Part shown: positions 8,415-16,478 of the stretch, in pieces | How positions within the stretch are numbered: position 1 is the first letter of the stretch | Layout: each line of letters starts with the position of its first letter | NCBI GenBank assembly: GCA_963835705.1 | Contig: CAWIGR010000009.1 | Coordinates: 1-64,000 of the forward strand | Direction: 5' to 3' | Origin: JACVRW01 sp963835705 | GTDB lineage: Bacteria; Actinomycetota; Thermoleophilia; Solirubrobacterales; Thermoleophilaceae | DNA: 64,000 nucleotides | The notes under the pieces: generated by a model | What the model was told of the DNA's origin: nothing | The model's input: the letters and a program-made list of their open reading frames with translations, nothing else | Database searches by the model: none | Position numbers and translations under genes: made by a program

Positions 8415-8748
8415 AGGCGAAAGGAGCAGCGGCGCCTCGTTCCTTTGCATGGCACGCAGGAGCGAGACGTGCGTTTCGCGTGCTCTGGGTGCGACGTATG
8501 CAGCGTCGCGGCCTCGCGGATCTGAAGTACGCGCGGCTGTCGGTAGTGGGTCACTTGACCGCAACGCGGCTGCGCGGATACTTCCGCGGCGTCGAGGGCA
8601 AGCAGGCTGGTTCCGCTGGGCTCGACCCCGCCCCGTAACAACACGCGGCCACCCGGGGCGGCGTCGAAGCTGAGGTCGCCGTGCCGACGCCCGCGGTCCC
8701 GCACGAGATCGTCGGTTGTTCGATTCAGGCCGGGAGGCGATTGGGGCT

Positions 8749-8795
8749 GTTGCCTCACACGCGAGAGGTCGCTGGTTCGAACCCAGCCGCGCCCA
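8749..8795 (+). pseudogene. 3' fragment of a tRNA-Val(CAC) gene
   Basis: The sequence folds as the 3' half of a tRNA: anticodon loop CTCACAC (anticodon CAC, valine), 3' anticodon stem GCGAG, variable loop AGGTC, a perfect T-arm GCTGG-TTCGAAC-CCAGC, then CGCGCCC and discriminator A. No matching 5' acceptor strand (GGGCGCG) or D-arm lies upstream, and the 5' anticodon stem is imperfect. Partial 3' tRNA ends are typical scars of integrases that use tRNA genes as attachment sites. Confidence 0.65.
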
Positions 8796-8974
8796 CTCCC
8801 CGGAAAGGCGCTGCGACCCGCGGCTTCGCTTCACGGATCACGCCGCATCGCGGTCGTCGGCGTCACCCGCGCGATCGGCGCCGGCGATTCGCAGGGCTCA
8901 TGAGCCTCGACCATCCTCGATCCCTCGCCTTCAGCTCTGCCGGATACGCCGGACTGTCCGGCAACTCGAGATCC

Positions 8975-9211
8975 TTAAGTCGGGCGCTTCCGAGGCGTGT
9001 TGACCGCAGCCTGGCGCGTGTCCTCGAGCACCGTGAGCCTGGTCTCGTCCGCCTTCTCCCAGCGTCTCATGTACATCACCGGGTCCGGTGATATCTCGCC
9101 CGTCAGGATCATCGAGTCGGGCTCATCCCTGCTCTTGCCGTCGAGTCCCAGGGCCTTGCTCTGGCCTCGGCCGAGAAGATGGAGCCGTCTGCAGATGCTT
9201 TCGAGGCTCAT
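8975..9211 (-). CDS. Small hypothetical protein (78 residues)
   Basis: From the ATG at 9211 the frame reads MSLESICRRLHLLGRG and ends VLEDTRQAAVNTPRKRPT. Third codon positions are mostly G or C, as in the real genes here, which argues against a chance frame. No domain is recognised and no strong ribosome-binding site is visible. The open frame continues upstream to 9439, but that part looks less protein-like. Confidence 0.4.
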   Translation of the reverse strand: MSLESICRRLHLLGRGQSKALGLDGKSRDEPDSMILTGEISPDPVMYMRRWEKADETRLTVLEDTRQAAVNTPRKRPT

Positions 9212-9517
9212 GCGTGATCCAATCGATCCCCATCGCTTCGCCCGGTGCTCTTTCGACTGGCGGCCAGCGGACCTGTAGACCGGAACCGTCTTCGCCTCGC
9301 GCCCCTTCCCGTGCTCCGACGATGACGCCGCGGCGCCACCACGATCAGGGCGGCCACAACGTTCAGTGCTGCCAATCCTCGGTGCAACGGAATCGCTCCT
9401 CCGGTCATGGATGCGTGTCGCACGCATCGTCACGTTCACCGCCCGGCCCGACCACGTCGTGGTTCACGCCGTTGTGCGTAATCGTTCACAGTCCGGCGCG
9501 ACGACGCCCGAGATGAG

Positions 9518-10252
9518 ATGCTCTGGCGAATGACGACGGAGGGTTTCCTCGCGTCCCTGTCCGTCGAGGAGGCGGACGCATTTCAGGCCGCCGGTTTCCG
9601 ACGCCCCTACGGAGCGAACGTCACGCTCCTACACCAGGCCGACGAGGCCGGATCGGTCATGGTCTTGCTGCGCGGCCGCGCCAAGATCGCCGTCACCGAG
9701 TCCGGCCGCGAGGCCATCTTCGGCGTTGTGGGCCCAGGTGACCTGATCGGCGAGCTCGCCGCGATCGAAAACAGCCCGCGCTCGACGACGGTTACGACGC
9801 TCGAGCGCGTGGAAGCGCTGGTCCTCTCACGCTCGGATTTCCTGGCTCTCTTGGATCGGCATCCACGCATCGCGCTGGTGATCCTGCGCATGGTTGCGCG
9901 CCGCCTGCGCTACGCGGATGCCCAGCGGACGCAGTTCGCGACGATGGATGTAGCGGGACGCCTCGCGCAGCGGCTGTTGGAGCTTTGCGAGCGCTTCGGC
10001 ACTGAACGCGACCGTGGGATCGAGATCACCCTGCCACTCTCGCAGGAGGAGCTGGCCAACTGGGCCGGCGCGTCGCGCGAGGCTGTCAGCAAGGCGTTCC
10101 AGCAGCTACGCACGCTGCAGATCGTCGAGACCGGGCGCCGTCGCGTGACCGTGCTCGACTTCGCCGCGCTGCAGCGTCACGCTCAGTGGCCGGCGGAAGC
10201 CGGCCCGGTTCCGACGTCCGGCGGGCCTGCCTACACGGACGGCCCGCGTTGA
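9518..10252 (+). CDS. Crp/Fnr-family transcriptional regulator
   Basis: A 244-residue protein with an N-terminal cyclic-nucleotide-binding-type beta-barrel (about residues 15-135; phosphate-cassette-like GDLIGELAAIENSPRST) and a C-terminal Crp-type winged helix-turn-helix (about 155-230; LSQEELANWAGASREAVSKAF is the recognition region). There is no N-terminal cysteine cluster, so it is not an iron-sulfur Fnr. The cassette keeps GE and the RS pair that binds cyclic AMP in Crp, so a nucleotide ligand is possible. A second in-frame ATG is at 9530. Confidence 0.9.
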   Translation: MLWRMTTEGFLASLSVEEADAFQAAGFRRPYGANVTLLHQADEAGSVMVLLRGRAKIAVTESGREAIFGVVGPGDLIGELAAIENSPRSTTVTTLERVEALVLSRSDFLALLDRHPRIALVILRMVARRLRYADAQRTQFATMDVAGRLAQRLLELCERFGTERDRGIEITLPLSQEELANWAGASREAVSKAFQQLRTLQIVETGRRRVTVLDFAALQRHAQWPAEAGPVPTSGGPAYTDGPR

Positions 10253-10566
10253 CCGTTCAGCGCGGCCGTGGCGCCAGCGCGCCTGTCCAGCGCGACCGCC
10301 TTCAACCCGCCCCGCCGTGGTACAGGTCGCTCCTCGTGGCCACCTGACAGCCGGGCGGGAACGGGCAATCGCTCACCGGATCCACCCGACGGCGAAGGGT
10401 GAGGTGACCGCCGGCGAGGTCAGGCGCGAGGCCATCAGGGGTTTCTCAGGCGACACGCTCCAGACCGCGACGATCGCGATGACGACGGTATACCCAGTGC
10501 GACAACATGAACCAGGTACCGGCGCTGATCGACGAACACGCCGGCTAGCGGTGTGGCGACGGTCCG
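10253..10566. other. Intergenic stretch with no supported gene
   Basis: About 310 bases downstream of the Crp/Fnr gene. Open frames exist but lack ribosome-binding sites and protein-like composition. No repeat or RNA gene is recognised. Confidence 0.4.
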
Positions 10567-10731
10567 CTAGGTCGCCGGGCACTGCTCCCACTCGTGCGTC
10601 CCGCCGCACCTCGCGCAGTTCTTGACGAGGACGAGCTTGCGAGCTTCGGCCTGGTGCTTGGCGCGCTGGCGTCGCGTCGCCGTCCCGAGCACCACCTTCG
10701 CCTTCTTGCCCTGCTGGACGGCGCGAGCCAC
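10567..10731 (-). CDS. 54-residue basic protein with a CX2CX3HX4C zinc-knuckle-like end
   Basis: From the GTG at 10731 the frame reads a very basic N-terminal 37 residues (MARAVQQGKKAKVVLGTATR...) followed by CARCGGTHEWEQC, four potential zinc ligands spaced CX2CX3HX4C, one residue shorter than the classical retroviral-type knuckle. GC-ending codons support translation. The basic part and metal site suggest nucleic-acid binding, but no ribosome-binding site is obvious and I know no named family. Confidence 0.5.
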   Translation of the reverse strand: MARAVQQGKKAKVVLGTATRRQRAKHQAEARKLVLVKNCARCGGTHEWEQCPAT

Positions 10732-10911
10732 GGAGGGATTCTAAGACGCTTGTCTAACCGTCGAGCGCCGCGAGGCGAGCGCCGCGAGGCGAGCGCCGCC
10801 GAGTAGCTGCGCGGGCAAAAGCGCGGGCAAACCGTTGCCCACGAGGCGATTCCATATGGGCCGATATGGGCTCGGCGGCGCTGTCTAGAGCGCTATCTGG
10901 CGCCCTAGGGC

Positions 10912-11043
10912 GTGGCCGTACAGAAGAAGGGCTTCTGGCCGTTCCCGAAGCCGCCGACGCCCGGCACCGGCTCCATCAGGAGCTTGCTCCGCGTGGAGCC
11001 CTCGCTGCCGCGGCGGCCGGCGTTCGGGGAGGGGGACGGCTAG
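10912..11043 (+). CDS. Possible 43-residue proline-rich small protein
   Basis: From the GTG at 10912 the frame reads MAVQKKGFWPFPKPPTPG and ends LPRRPAFGEGDG. Almost every third codon position is G or C and the composition is unlike random GC-rich frames. There is no good ribosome-binding site and no known domain. It ends 11 bases from the convergent ArsR gene. Confidence 0.3.
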   Translation: MAVQKKGFWPFPKPPTPGTGSIRSLLRVEPSLPRRPAFGEGDG

Positions 11044-11053
11044 GGCCGGGCCG

Positions 11054-11380
11054 CTACGGCGCGGCCTGGAGGATCGTCCCGAGCAGCCCCGGGAAGCGGG
11101 CCTCGAGGTCGTCGCGGCGCAGGCTGCTGAGGCGCATCGTGCCCTGCTGGCGCTGCTGGATCAGGCCGGACTCGCGCAGCACCCGGAAGTGGTGCGTGCA
11201 GGTGGACTTCGTGACGCCCACGTCGAAGCTCCCGCAGGCACGCTCCTGGCCCTCGGCCAGCCCAGCCACGATCTCGAGCCGCACCGGGTCGCTGAGCGCG
11301 TGCAGCACGGCGGGCAGGTCCAGATCGTCGCGCGCGGGGTGCGAGATCTCGTGTGCGGGTGCGGTGGACGCAGCGGTCAT
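11054..11380 (-). CDS. ArsR-family winged-helix repressor
   Basis: A 108-residue protein with an ArsR fold: ALSDPVRLEIVAGLAEG at about residues 27-43, recognition helix TKSTCTHHFRVLRESGLI at about 57-75 and wing QQGTMRLSSLRRDDL. The CTHHF motif is common in a widespread non-metal or uncharacterised ArsR subgroup; no metal-binding CXC pair is present. It is transcribed away from the small gene at 11452, with two direct repeats between them that are candidate operators. Confidence 0.9.
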   Translation of the reverse strand: MTAASTAPAHEISHPARDDLDLPAVLHALSDPVRLEIVAGLAEGQERACGSFDVGVTKSTCTHHFRVLRESGLIQQRQQGTMRLSSLRRDDLEARFPGLLGTILQAAP

Positions 11381-11381
11381 T

Positions 11382-11424
11382 GTACGAAAGACATCGAACT
11401 TTTGTTAAGGTACGACGTCCATCG
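11382..11424. promoter_or_regulatory. Direct repeats in the ArsR divergent promoter
   Basis: GTACGAAAGACATCG (11382-11396) and GTACGACGTCCATCG (11410-11424) match at 11 of 15 positions and start 28 bases apart, within the AT-richer gap between arsR and the small gene at 11452. ArsR proteins commonly bind their own promoters, so these are candidate operators. TTTTGTTA between them could be part of a -35 region. Confidence 0.4.
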
Positions 11425-11451
11425 TAGTAGACCCTGGAACCCAGGAGGGGC

Positions 11452-11643
11452 ATGGCCGACACACGGGACACCGACGCGACGCGGGACTCGCGGTTCGAGC
11501 GGGGCGACGCCGCGCTGCTGGCGCAGTACATCCACGAGCTCTCGGAGCGGCATGGCCCCGTGGGTCAGGCTGCCCGCAGGGCGGGCGCCGGCAGCACCGG
11601 AGCGGCGTCCGTCAGGAGCGGCGGGGAGTCGACGGACGCCTGA
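11452..11643 (+). CDS. Small protein divergent from ArsR
   Basis: Starts at the ATG at 11452 with a strong AGGAGGGG site about 5 bases upstream. The first 36 residues (MADTRDTDATRDSRFERGDA, then LLAQYIHELSERHGP) look like a real charged helical protein. The last 27 are Gly/Ala/Ser-rich and overlap the 3' end of the convergent gene at 11565-11780, so the true end may lie earlier. Position suggests control by the ArsR neighbour. Function unknown. Confidence 0.55.
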   Translation: MADTRDTDATRDSRFERGDAALLAQYIHELSERHGPVGQAARRAGAGSTGAASVRSGGESTDA

Positions 11644-11780
11644 GCCGCCATGGCGGCCTCACGGTGTCGGCACAGCTCGGCGTGAAGCTGTCCGGCGGGG
11701 AGGCGTCCGGCGAGGAAGGAGGCGAGCGCTCTCTGCTCTCCTTGGGTCAGCCGGCCCGCCGATGCCATTCCGTGGCTCAT
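11565..11780 (-). CDS. Small hypothetical protein (71 residues)
   Basis: From the ATG at 11780 (or the adjacent GTG at 11783, better placed relative to AAGGAG upstream) the frame reads MSHGMASAGRLTQGEQRALA and a helical stretch rich in Leu, Ala and His, ending PAPALRAA. It overlaps the tail of the plus-strand gene at 11452 by 79 bases and is divergent from the SRPBCC gene. No known domain. Confidence 0.4.
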   Translation of the reverse strand: MSHGMASAGRLTQGEQRALASFLAGRLPAGQLHAELCRHREAAMAAQASVDSPPLLTDAAPVLPAPALRAA

Positions 11781-12281
11781 CACCTCGCTCGTTCTCCTTA
11801 CCCTCTCGACCTCCTGCAAACCCTTACGCGCGATCAGCTGCTCCCCGGCGACCCGGACACCGTGTTCGGGTTCTTCGCCGACGCGTTCAACCTGGAGGCG
11901 ATCACCCCGCCGTGGCTTCGATTCCGGGTCGCGACGCCGGGGCCGGTACGGATGGCCGCCGGCACCCTGATCGAGTACCGTCTGCGGCTTCACCGCATCC
12001 CGATCCGGTGGCTCACGCGGATCGAGGTCTGGGAGCCCGGCGCGCGCTTCGTGGACGTCCAGGTCCGCGGTCCCTACCGGGTCTGGCATCACACCCACTC
12101 GTTCGAGCCCCACGCGGGAGGCACGCTCGTGCGCGACACCGTCCGCTACGACCTCCCGCTCGGGCCGATCGGGCGCATCGCCGACGCGGCCTTCGTGCGG
12201 CGCGACCTCGAGCGCATCTTCGACTTCCGCCACGAACAGGTTGCCCGCCGCCTCGGCGACGGCACGATCTCGGCAGCCTGA
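11772..12281 (+). CDS. SRPBCC-fold ligand-binding protein
   Basis: The recognisable domain begins near QLLPGDPDTVFGFFADAFNL, the usual N-terminus of cyclase/dehydrase-type SRPBCC proteins, and runs through ITPPWLRFRV, GTLIEYRLRLHRIPIRW and GGTLVRDTVRYDLPLGPIG to the C-terminal helix FDFRHEQVARRL. The protein should be about 150 residues. The start is uncertain: the frame is open from 11664, but that part overlaps the minus-strand gene, so GTG 11772 or a rarer start near 11805 is likely. Such domains bind hydrophobic ligands; the ligand is unknown. It lies 24 bases upstream of the ABC exporter genes. Confidence 0.75.
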   Translation: MAHHLARSPYPLDLLQTLTRDQLLPGDPDTVFGFFADAFNLEAITPPWLRFRVATPGPVRMAAGTLIEYRLRLHRIPIRWLTRIEVWEPGARFVDVQVRGPYRVWHHTHSFEPHAGGTLVRDTVRYDLPLGPIGRIADAAFVRRDLERIFDFRHEQVARRLGDGTISAA

Positions 12282-12305
12282 GCTCCGCGTACTCTTGGTA
12301 AGCGA

Positions 12306-14057
12306 ATGCGCACCTTCTGGAGACTGCTCGGGTTTCTCCGGCCATACCGCCGTGAGGTCCTCGTCTCCTTCGCGCTCGCCGCGGCGGCGATGGGCTCCGG
12401 AGTGCTCATCCCCTACCTCGTGGGCCACACGATCGACGAGATCAGGGGCGGGTCCGTCGACCTCTGGCCGCTCGCGGGGGCGGTGGCCGCGGCCGGCGTG
12501 CTGCGGCTGGGGTTCAGCGTGTCGCGCCGGCTGGTGGCCGGACGTGTCTCGCTCGGGGTGGAGTACGACCTGCGCAACCGGATGTACGAGCACCTGCACT
12601 CGCTGGAGCTGGGCTTCTTCGACATGCAGCAGACCGGGCAGCTCATGTCGCGCGCCACGGTCGACCTGCAGTCGGTGCGCTTCTTCCTCGGCTACGGCCT
12701 GATCTTCATCCTGCAGTCCGCGCTGACGATCCTGATCGCCGCCGGCGTCATGCTCGCCGTGGCGCCCGAGCTGGCTCTTGTCGCGCTCGCCCCCATGCCG
12801 TTCGTGATCTGGATCTCGTTCCGGTTCGGGCGCCGCAACCGGCCGGCCTCGCAGGAGGTGCAGCAGCGAATCGCCGAGCTGACCGCCGAGGCCGAGGAGA
12901 ACATCGGCGGCGTGCGGGTGGTGAAGGCGTTCGCCCAGGAGGAGCGCCAGCTGCGCCGCTTCCGCCACACCGTGAGGAGGGTCTTCGACCAGTCGATGGT
13001 GTCCACGCGGCTGCGCGCCTTCTACTCGCCGTTCATCGGCTTCCTCCCCCAGCTCGGGCTGGCGGCCGTCCTGTTCGTGGGCGGACGCCAGGCAATCCGC
13101 GGCGAGATCACGATCGGCGAGTTCGTCGCCTTCTACGGCTACGTGCTGCTGCTCACTTCGCCGATGCGGATGCTCGGGATCGCGTTGGGGATGGCACAGC
13201 GTGCGGTGGCGAGCGGGCAGCGTGTGTTCGAGCTGCTCGACCGCGAGCCGCGGCTCACGGCGCCGCCCGGAGCGCCGCCGCTCCCGCCTGGGGACGGGCG
13301 CGTGGAGCTGCGCGACGTCTGCTTCGAGTACGAGGGCACCGAGCCGGTGCTACGCGGGATCGACCTCGACGTGGAGGCGGGGAAGACGGTCGCCCTCGTG
13401 GGCCCCACCGGCTCCGGCAAGACGACCCTCGTCATGCTGATCCCGCGGCTGTACGACGTGACCCGCGGGGCCGTGCTGGTGGACGGCGCGGACGTGCGTT
13501 CGGTGGATCCGGCGTCGCTGCGGCGCGAGGTGGCGGTGGTGTCCGACGACGCCTTCCTGTTCTCGGCGAGCCTGCGCGACAACATCGCCTACGCGCGCCC
13601 GTCGGCGGACGACTTCGAGGTGGTCGCGGCCGCCGAGCGCGCCGGCCTGGGCGGGCTGGTCGACGACCTCCCCGACGGTCTCGACACGCTGGTCGGCGAG
13701 CGCGGGCTGACGCTGAGCGGCGGCCAGCGCCAGCGCGTCGCGATCGCGCGCGCCCTGCTCGCGGAGCCGCGCATCCTGATCCTCGACGACGCGACGTCGA
13801 GCGTCGACGCCACCACCGAGAGCCAGATCAAGGCGGCGCTCGCCGAGGTGATGGAGGGGCGGACCACGTTCGTGATCGCGCACCGGTTGTCCACGATCGC
13901 GCTGGCCGACGAGGTCGTGGTGATCGAGGACGGCCGCGTGGCGGCGCGCGGCACGCACGAGGAGCTGCTGGACGACTCCGAGCTGTACCGCGAGATCGCC
14001 GAGAAGGGCCTGCCGGAGCAGGTGTTCCTCACGCGCGCGGAGGTGGCGAACCTGTGA
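12306..14057 (+). CDS. ABC exporter half-transporter, degenerate-site subunit
   Basis: A 583-residue type IV ABC exporter: six-helix membrane domain (about residues 15-300), then an ATPase domain with Walker A GPTGSGKTT at about 367, signature LSGGQRQRVAIARAL at about 470 and Walker B ILILDDATSSVD. The usual catalytic Glu after Walker B is Asp, while its partner keeps Glu. This is the classic asymmetry of heterodimeric exporters such as TM287/288 and BmrCD. It overlaps the partner gene by 4 bases (GTGA). The substrate is unknown; lipid or drug export is usual for the family. Confidence 0.95.
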   Translation: MRTFWRLLGFLRPYRREVLVSFALAAAAMGSGVLIPYLVGHTIDEIRGGSVDLWPLAGAVAAAGVLRLGFSVSRRLVAGRVSLGVEYDLRNRMYEHLHSLELGFFDMQQTGQLMSRATVDLQSVRFFLGYGLIFILQSALTILIAAGVMLAVAPELALVALAPMPFVIWISFRFGRRNRPASQEVQQRIAELTAEAEENIGGVRVVKAFAQEERQLRRFRHTVRRVFDQSMVSTRLRAFYSPFIGFLPQLGLAAVLFVGGRQAIRGEITIGEFVAFYGYVLLLTSPMRMLGIALGMAQRAVASGQRVFELLDREPRLTAPPGAPPLPPGDGRVELRDVCFEYEGTEPVLRGIDLDVEAGKTVALVGPTGSGKTTLVMLIPRLYDVTRGAVLVDGADVRSVDPASLRREVAVVSDDAFLFSASLRDNIAYARPSADDFEVVAAAERAGLGGLVDDLPDGLDTLVGERGLTLSGGQRQRVAIARALLAEPRILILDDATSSVDATTESQIKAALAEVMEGRTTFVIAHRLSTIALADEVVVIEDGRVAARGTHEELLDDSELYREIAEKGLPEQVFLTRAEVANL

Positions 14058-15796
14058 GGTCGAGCCGCCTGCGCCACCTGTTCTCGCTGCTGGGCCCGTA
14101 CCGCGGCCGGGTCGTCCTGATGCTGGTCTCGCTGACGGTCGCCACCGGCGCGGCGCTGGCGCCGCCGTACCTGGCCGGGCGGGCGATCGACGACGGCATC
14201 CGCGCCGGCGACACCGGCTTCCTGACCGTGATCCTGGTGCTGTTCGTGGCGGCGGCCCTGTTGAACTGGGGCGCGACCTACGCGCAGACCTACCTGATCA
14301 ACTGGGTCGGGCAGCGCGCGCTGCAGGACCTGCGCATCGAGCTGTTCCAGCACCTGCAGCGGCTGTCGGTGGGGTTCTACGGGCGCAACAAGACCGGCGT
14401 GCTGATCTCCCGCATCACGAACGATGTGCAGGCGCTCGACCAGCTCGTGACCGAGGGGATCTCGACGCTGTTCTCGGCGTCTCTCACGCTGATCGGGACC
14501 GCCGTGATCCTCATGTTCATGGACGTCCAGCTCGCGCTGATCACCTTCCTCACGTTCCCGGTCCTGCTGCTCGGGAGCGTCGCGTTCCGGCTGGCGTCGG
14601 CCGGCGCCTACCGGCTCACGCGCGAGAAGATCGCGGCGGTCACGGCCTACCTGCAGGAGACGCTGTCCGGGGTCCGCGTGGTGCGGGCCTTCGGCCAGGA
14701 GCCGCGCCACAAGAGCCGCTTCGCCGAGCTGAACGACGAGCACCGCCGCGTGAACATGCGAACCGTCCACCTGAACGCCGCCTACTTCCCGTCGGTGGAG
14801 CTGCTCTCGGCGGTGGCCACGGCCGGCATCCTGCTTTACGGCGGCACCCAGGTGCTCAACGGCGACAGCTCGGTCACGATCGGCGTGCTGGCCTCGTTCG
14901 TCTTCTACCTGCAGAGCTTCTTCGACCCGATCCAGTCGCTCTCCCAGCTCTACACGACCTATCAGGCGGGCATGGCGGCGCTCGACAAGATCTTCGAGCT
15001 GCTCGACGAGGAGCCGGACCTGGCCGACAAGCCGGACGCCGCGGTGCTGCCGCGGATCCGGGGCGAGATCGAGTTCGACGACGTGACGTTCGCCTACTCG
15101 GGCGACAACCCGGCGCTCTGCGGGGTCGACCTGCACATCCCGCCGGGCCAGACGGTGGCGCTTGTGGGCGCGACGGGAGCGGGGAAGTCGACGCTCGCCA
15201 AGCTGGTGGCCCGCTTCTACGACCCTGACCACGGGCGCGTGCTGATTGACGGGCACGACCTGCGAGACGTGACCGAGCACTCGCTGCGCTCCCAGCTCGG
15301 GATCGTGCCGCAGGAGGGCTTCCTGTTCTCGGGCACGATCCGCGACAACATCGCGTTCGGTCGGCCCGACGCGAGCGACACGGAGGTGCGCGAGGCAGCC
15401 GCCGCGGTCGGCGCGCACGAGTTCATCGAGCGGCTGCCGGACGGCTACGACACGGAGGTGGGCGAGCGCGGCGGACAGCTGTCCGCCGGCCAGCGGCAGC
15501 TGGTGGCGTTCGCCCGGGCCGCCGCGGCAGACCCGCGGATCCTGATCCTCGACGAGGCGACCTCCAACGTGGACGTCCGGACCGAGTCGCAGATCGAGCG
15601 CGGCCTGCGCCGGCTGCTGGCGGGCCGGACGGCGCTGGTGATCGCCCACCGGCTGTCGACGATCCGAGGCGCCGGCCGGATCGTGGTGCTGGACCGCTCC
15701 CGGATCGTGGAACAGGGAACACACGAGGAGCTGCTCGAGGCGGACGGCGCCTACGCGGCGCTGTATCGCGACTGGGCGCGGCAGTCGGTGGCCTGA
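14054..15796 (+). CDS. ABC exporter half-transporter, catalytic-site subunit
   Basis: A 580-residue partner of the previous gene, translationally coupled through a GTGA overlap. The membrane domain occupies about residues 15-310. The ATPase domain has Walker A GATGAGKST, Walker B ILILDEATSNVD with the catalytic Glu, and a signature altered to LSAGQRQLVAFARA. A weakened signature here together with the weakened Walker B in the partner places one degenerate ATP site between the subunits, as in known heterodimers. It is followed by a tRNA gene on the other strand. Confidence 0.95.
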   Translation: MRSSRLRHLFSLLGPYRGRVVLMLVSLTVATGAALAPPYLAGRAIDDGIRAGDTGFLTVILVLFVAAALLNWGATYAQTYLINWVGQRALQDLRIELFQHLQRLSVGFYGRNKTGVLISRITNDVQALDQLVTEGISTLFSASLTLIGTAVILMFMDVQLALITFLTFPVLLLGSVAFRLASAGAYRLTREKIAAVTAYLQETLSGVRVVRAFGQEPRHKSRFAELNDEHRRVNMRTVHLNAAYFPSVELLSAVATAGILLYGGTQVLNGDSSVTIGVLASFVFYLQSFFDPIQSLSQLYTTYQAGMAALDKIFELLDEEPDLADKPDAAVLPRIRGEIEFDDVTFAYSGDNPALCGVDLHIPPGQTVALVGATGAGKSTLAKLVARFYDPDHGRVLIDGHDLRDVTEHSLRSQLGIVPQEGFLFSGTIRDNIAFGRPDASDTEVREAAAAVGAHEFIERLPDGYDTEVGERGGQLSAGQRQLVAFARAAAADPRILILDEATSNVDVRTESQIERGLRRLLAGRTALVIAHRLSTIRGAGRIVVLDRSRIVEQGTHEELLEADGAYAALYRDWARQSVA

Positions 15797-15816
15797 GGCC
15801 GTGTAGGTACGAAGAG

Positions 15817-15887
15817 TTGCCCCCCAGGGATTCGAACCCCAACTACCTCGTCCAGAGCGAGGCGTGCTGCCGTTACACCAGGGGGCA
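15817..15887 (-). tRNA. tRNA-Gln (anticodon CTG)
   Basis: On the minus strand the sequence folds fully: acceptor TGCCCCC / GGGGGCA, D-arm with GTGTAACGGCAGCAC, anticodon stem CCTCG / CGAGG around CTCTGGA (anticodon CTG, reading CAG), and T-arm TGGGG-TTCGAAT-CCCTG. The discriminator is A and no CCA is encoded. The length of 71 bases is normal. Confidence 0.95.
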
Positions 15888-16478
15888 AACGGCCTCTCCA
15901 CGATAGCCGACCAAGCGCCTCAAGCCGGCTTCTTCGGTCCGATCGTCAATCGCGGTAGGGACCGCCCTTTGGCCATTCGGGACGTTCGTCCATGCAGGCT
16001 TGCGGGCGGCCCCCCGCACAGATCCCAGCGTGCCCTGTTAGAGCACTGGGCTCCTGCCTTGGGTGCGGGCGTCGAAGCGCGCGTTGGGGAAGGGGTCGTC
16101 TGTTCGGTGCGCCATCGGGCGTGGATGCGTCGCATGCGCTCGCTCGGAAGCGTCTCGACACCCGCGCGCCGGGATACCGATCGAGGAGCTCGCTCGTGGC
16201 AGGCTGGGCCCGGAACCGAGGACATCTCCGGGCGCGAATCCTGAAAGCAGGGCTCAGGAGGAGGCTGCGAGCGTTGCGGGCTGGATGAATGGCGGGACAG
16301 CCCGCTGTGCCCTAGTGCGACCCGTACGACAACCGGCTCGGAACCTGCATTCTCACGATGCCACAGCCGACAAATGGCGCGAGGCCATCTGTCGAGCTGG
16401 TTATCGGCGGACAAGTCTCTGGCTCGACTAACGAGTTCACAACCTCGTCGCCCGGGCTTGACCCGCGGATCGGCCTCG
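15888..16478. other. Long intergenic stretch with no supported gene
   Basis: About 590 bases between tRNA-Gln and the MpaB-like gene. Overlapping open frames on both strands (for example 15920-16414 minus) have no ribosome-binding site, no domain and mixed codon use. No repeat of other parts of the window and no RNA fold was recognised. Position beside a tRNA makes an old integration scar conceivable, but I see no duplicate of the tRNA end. Confidence 0.5.

Noticed and set aside
13589..15901. A 770-codon minus-strand open frame opposite the ABC exporter genes
   Set aside because: It is antisense to two well-supported ABC genes, is Arg/Gly/His-rich and carries no domain. High GC makes such frames common.
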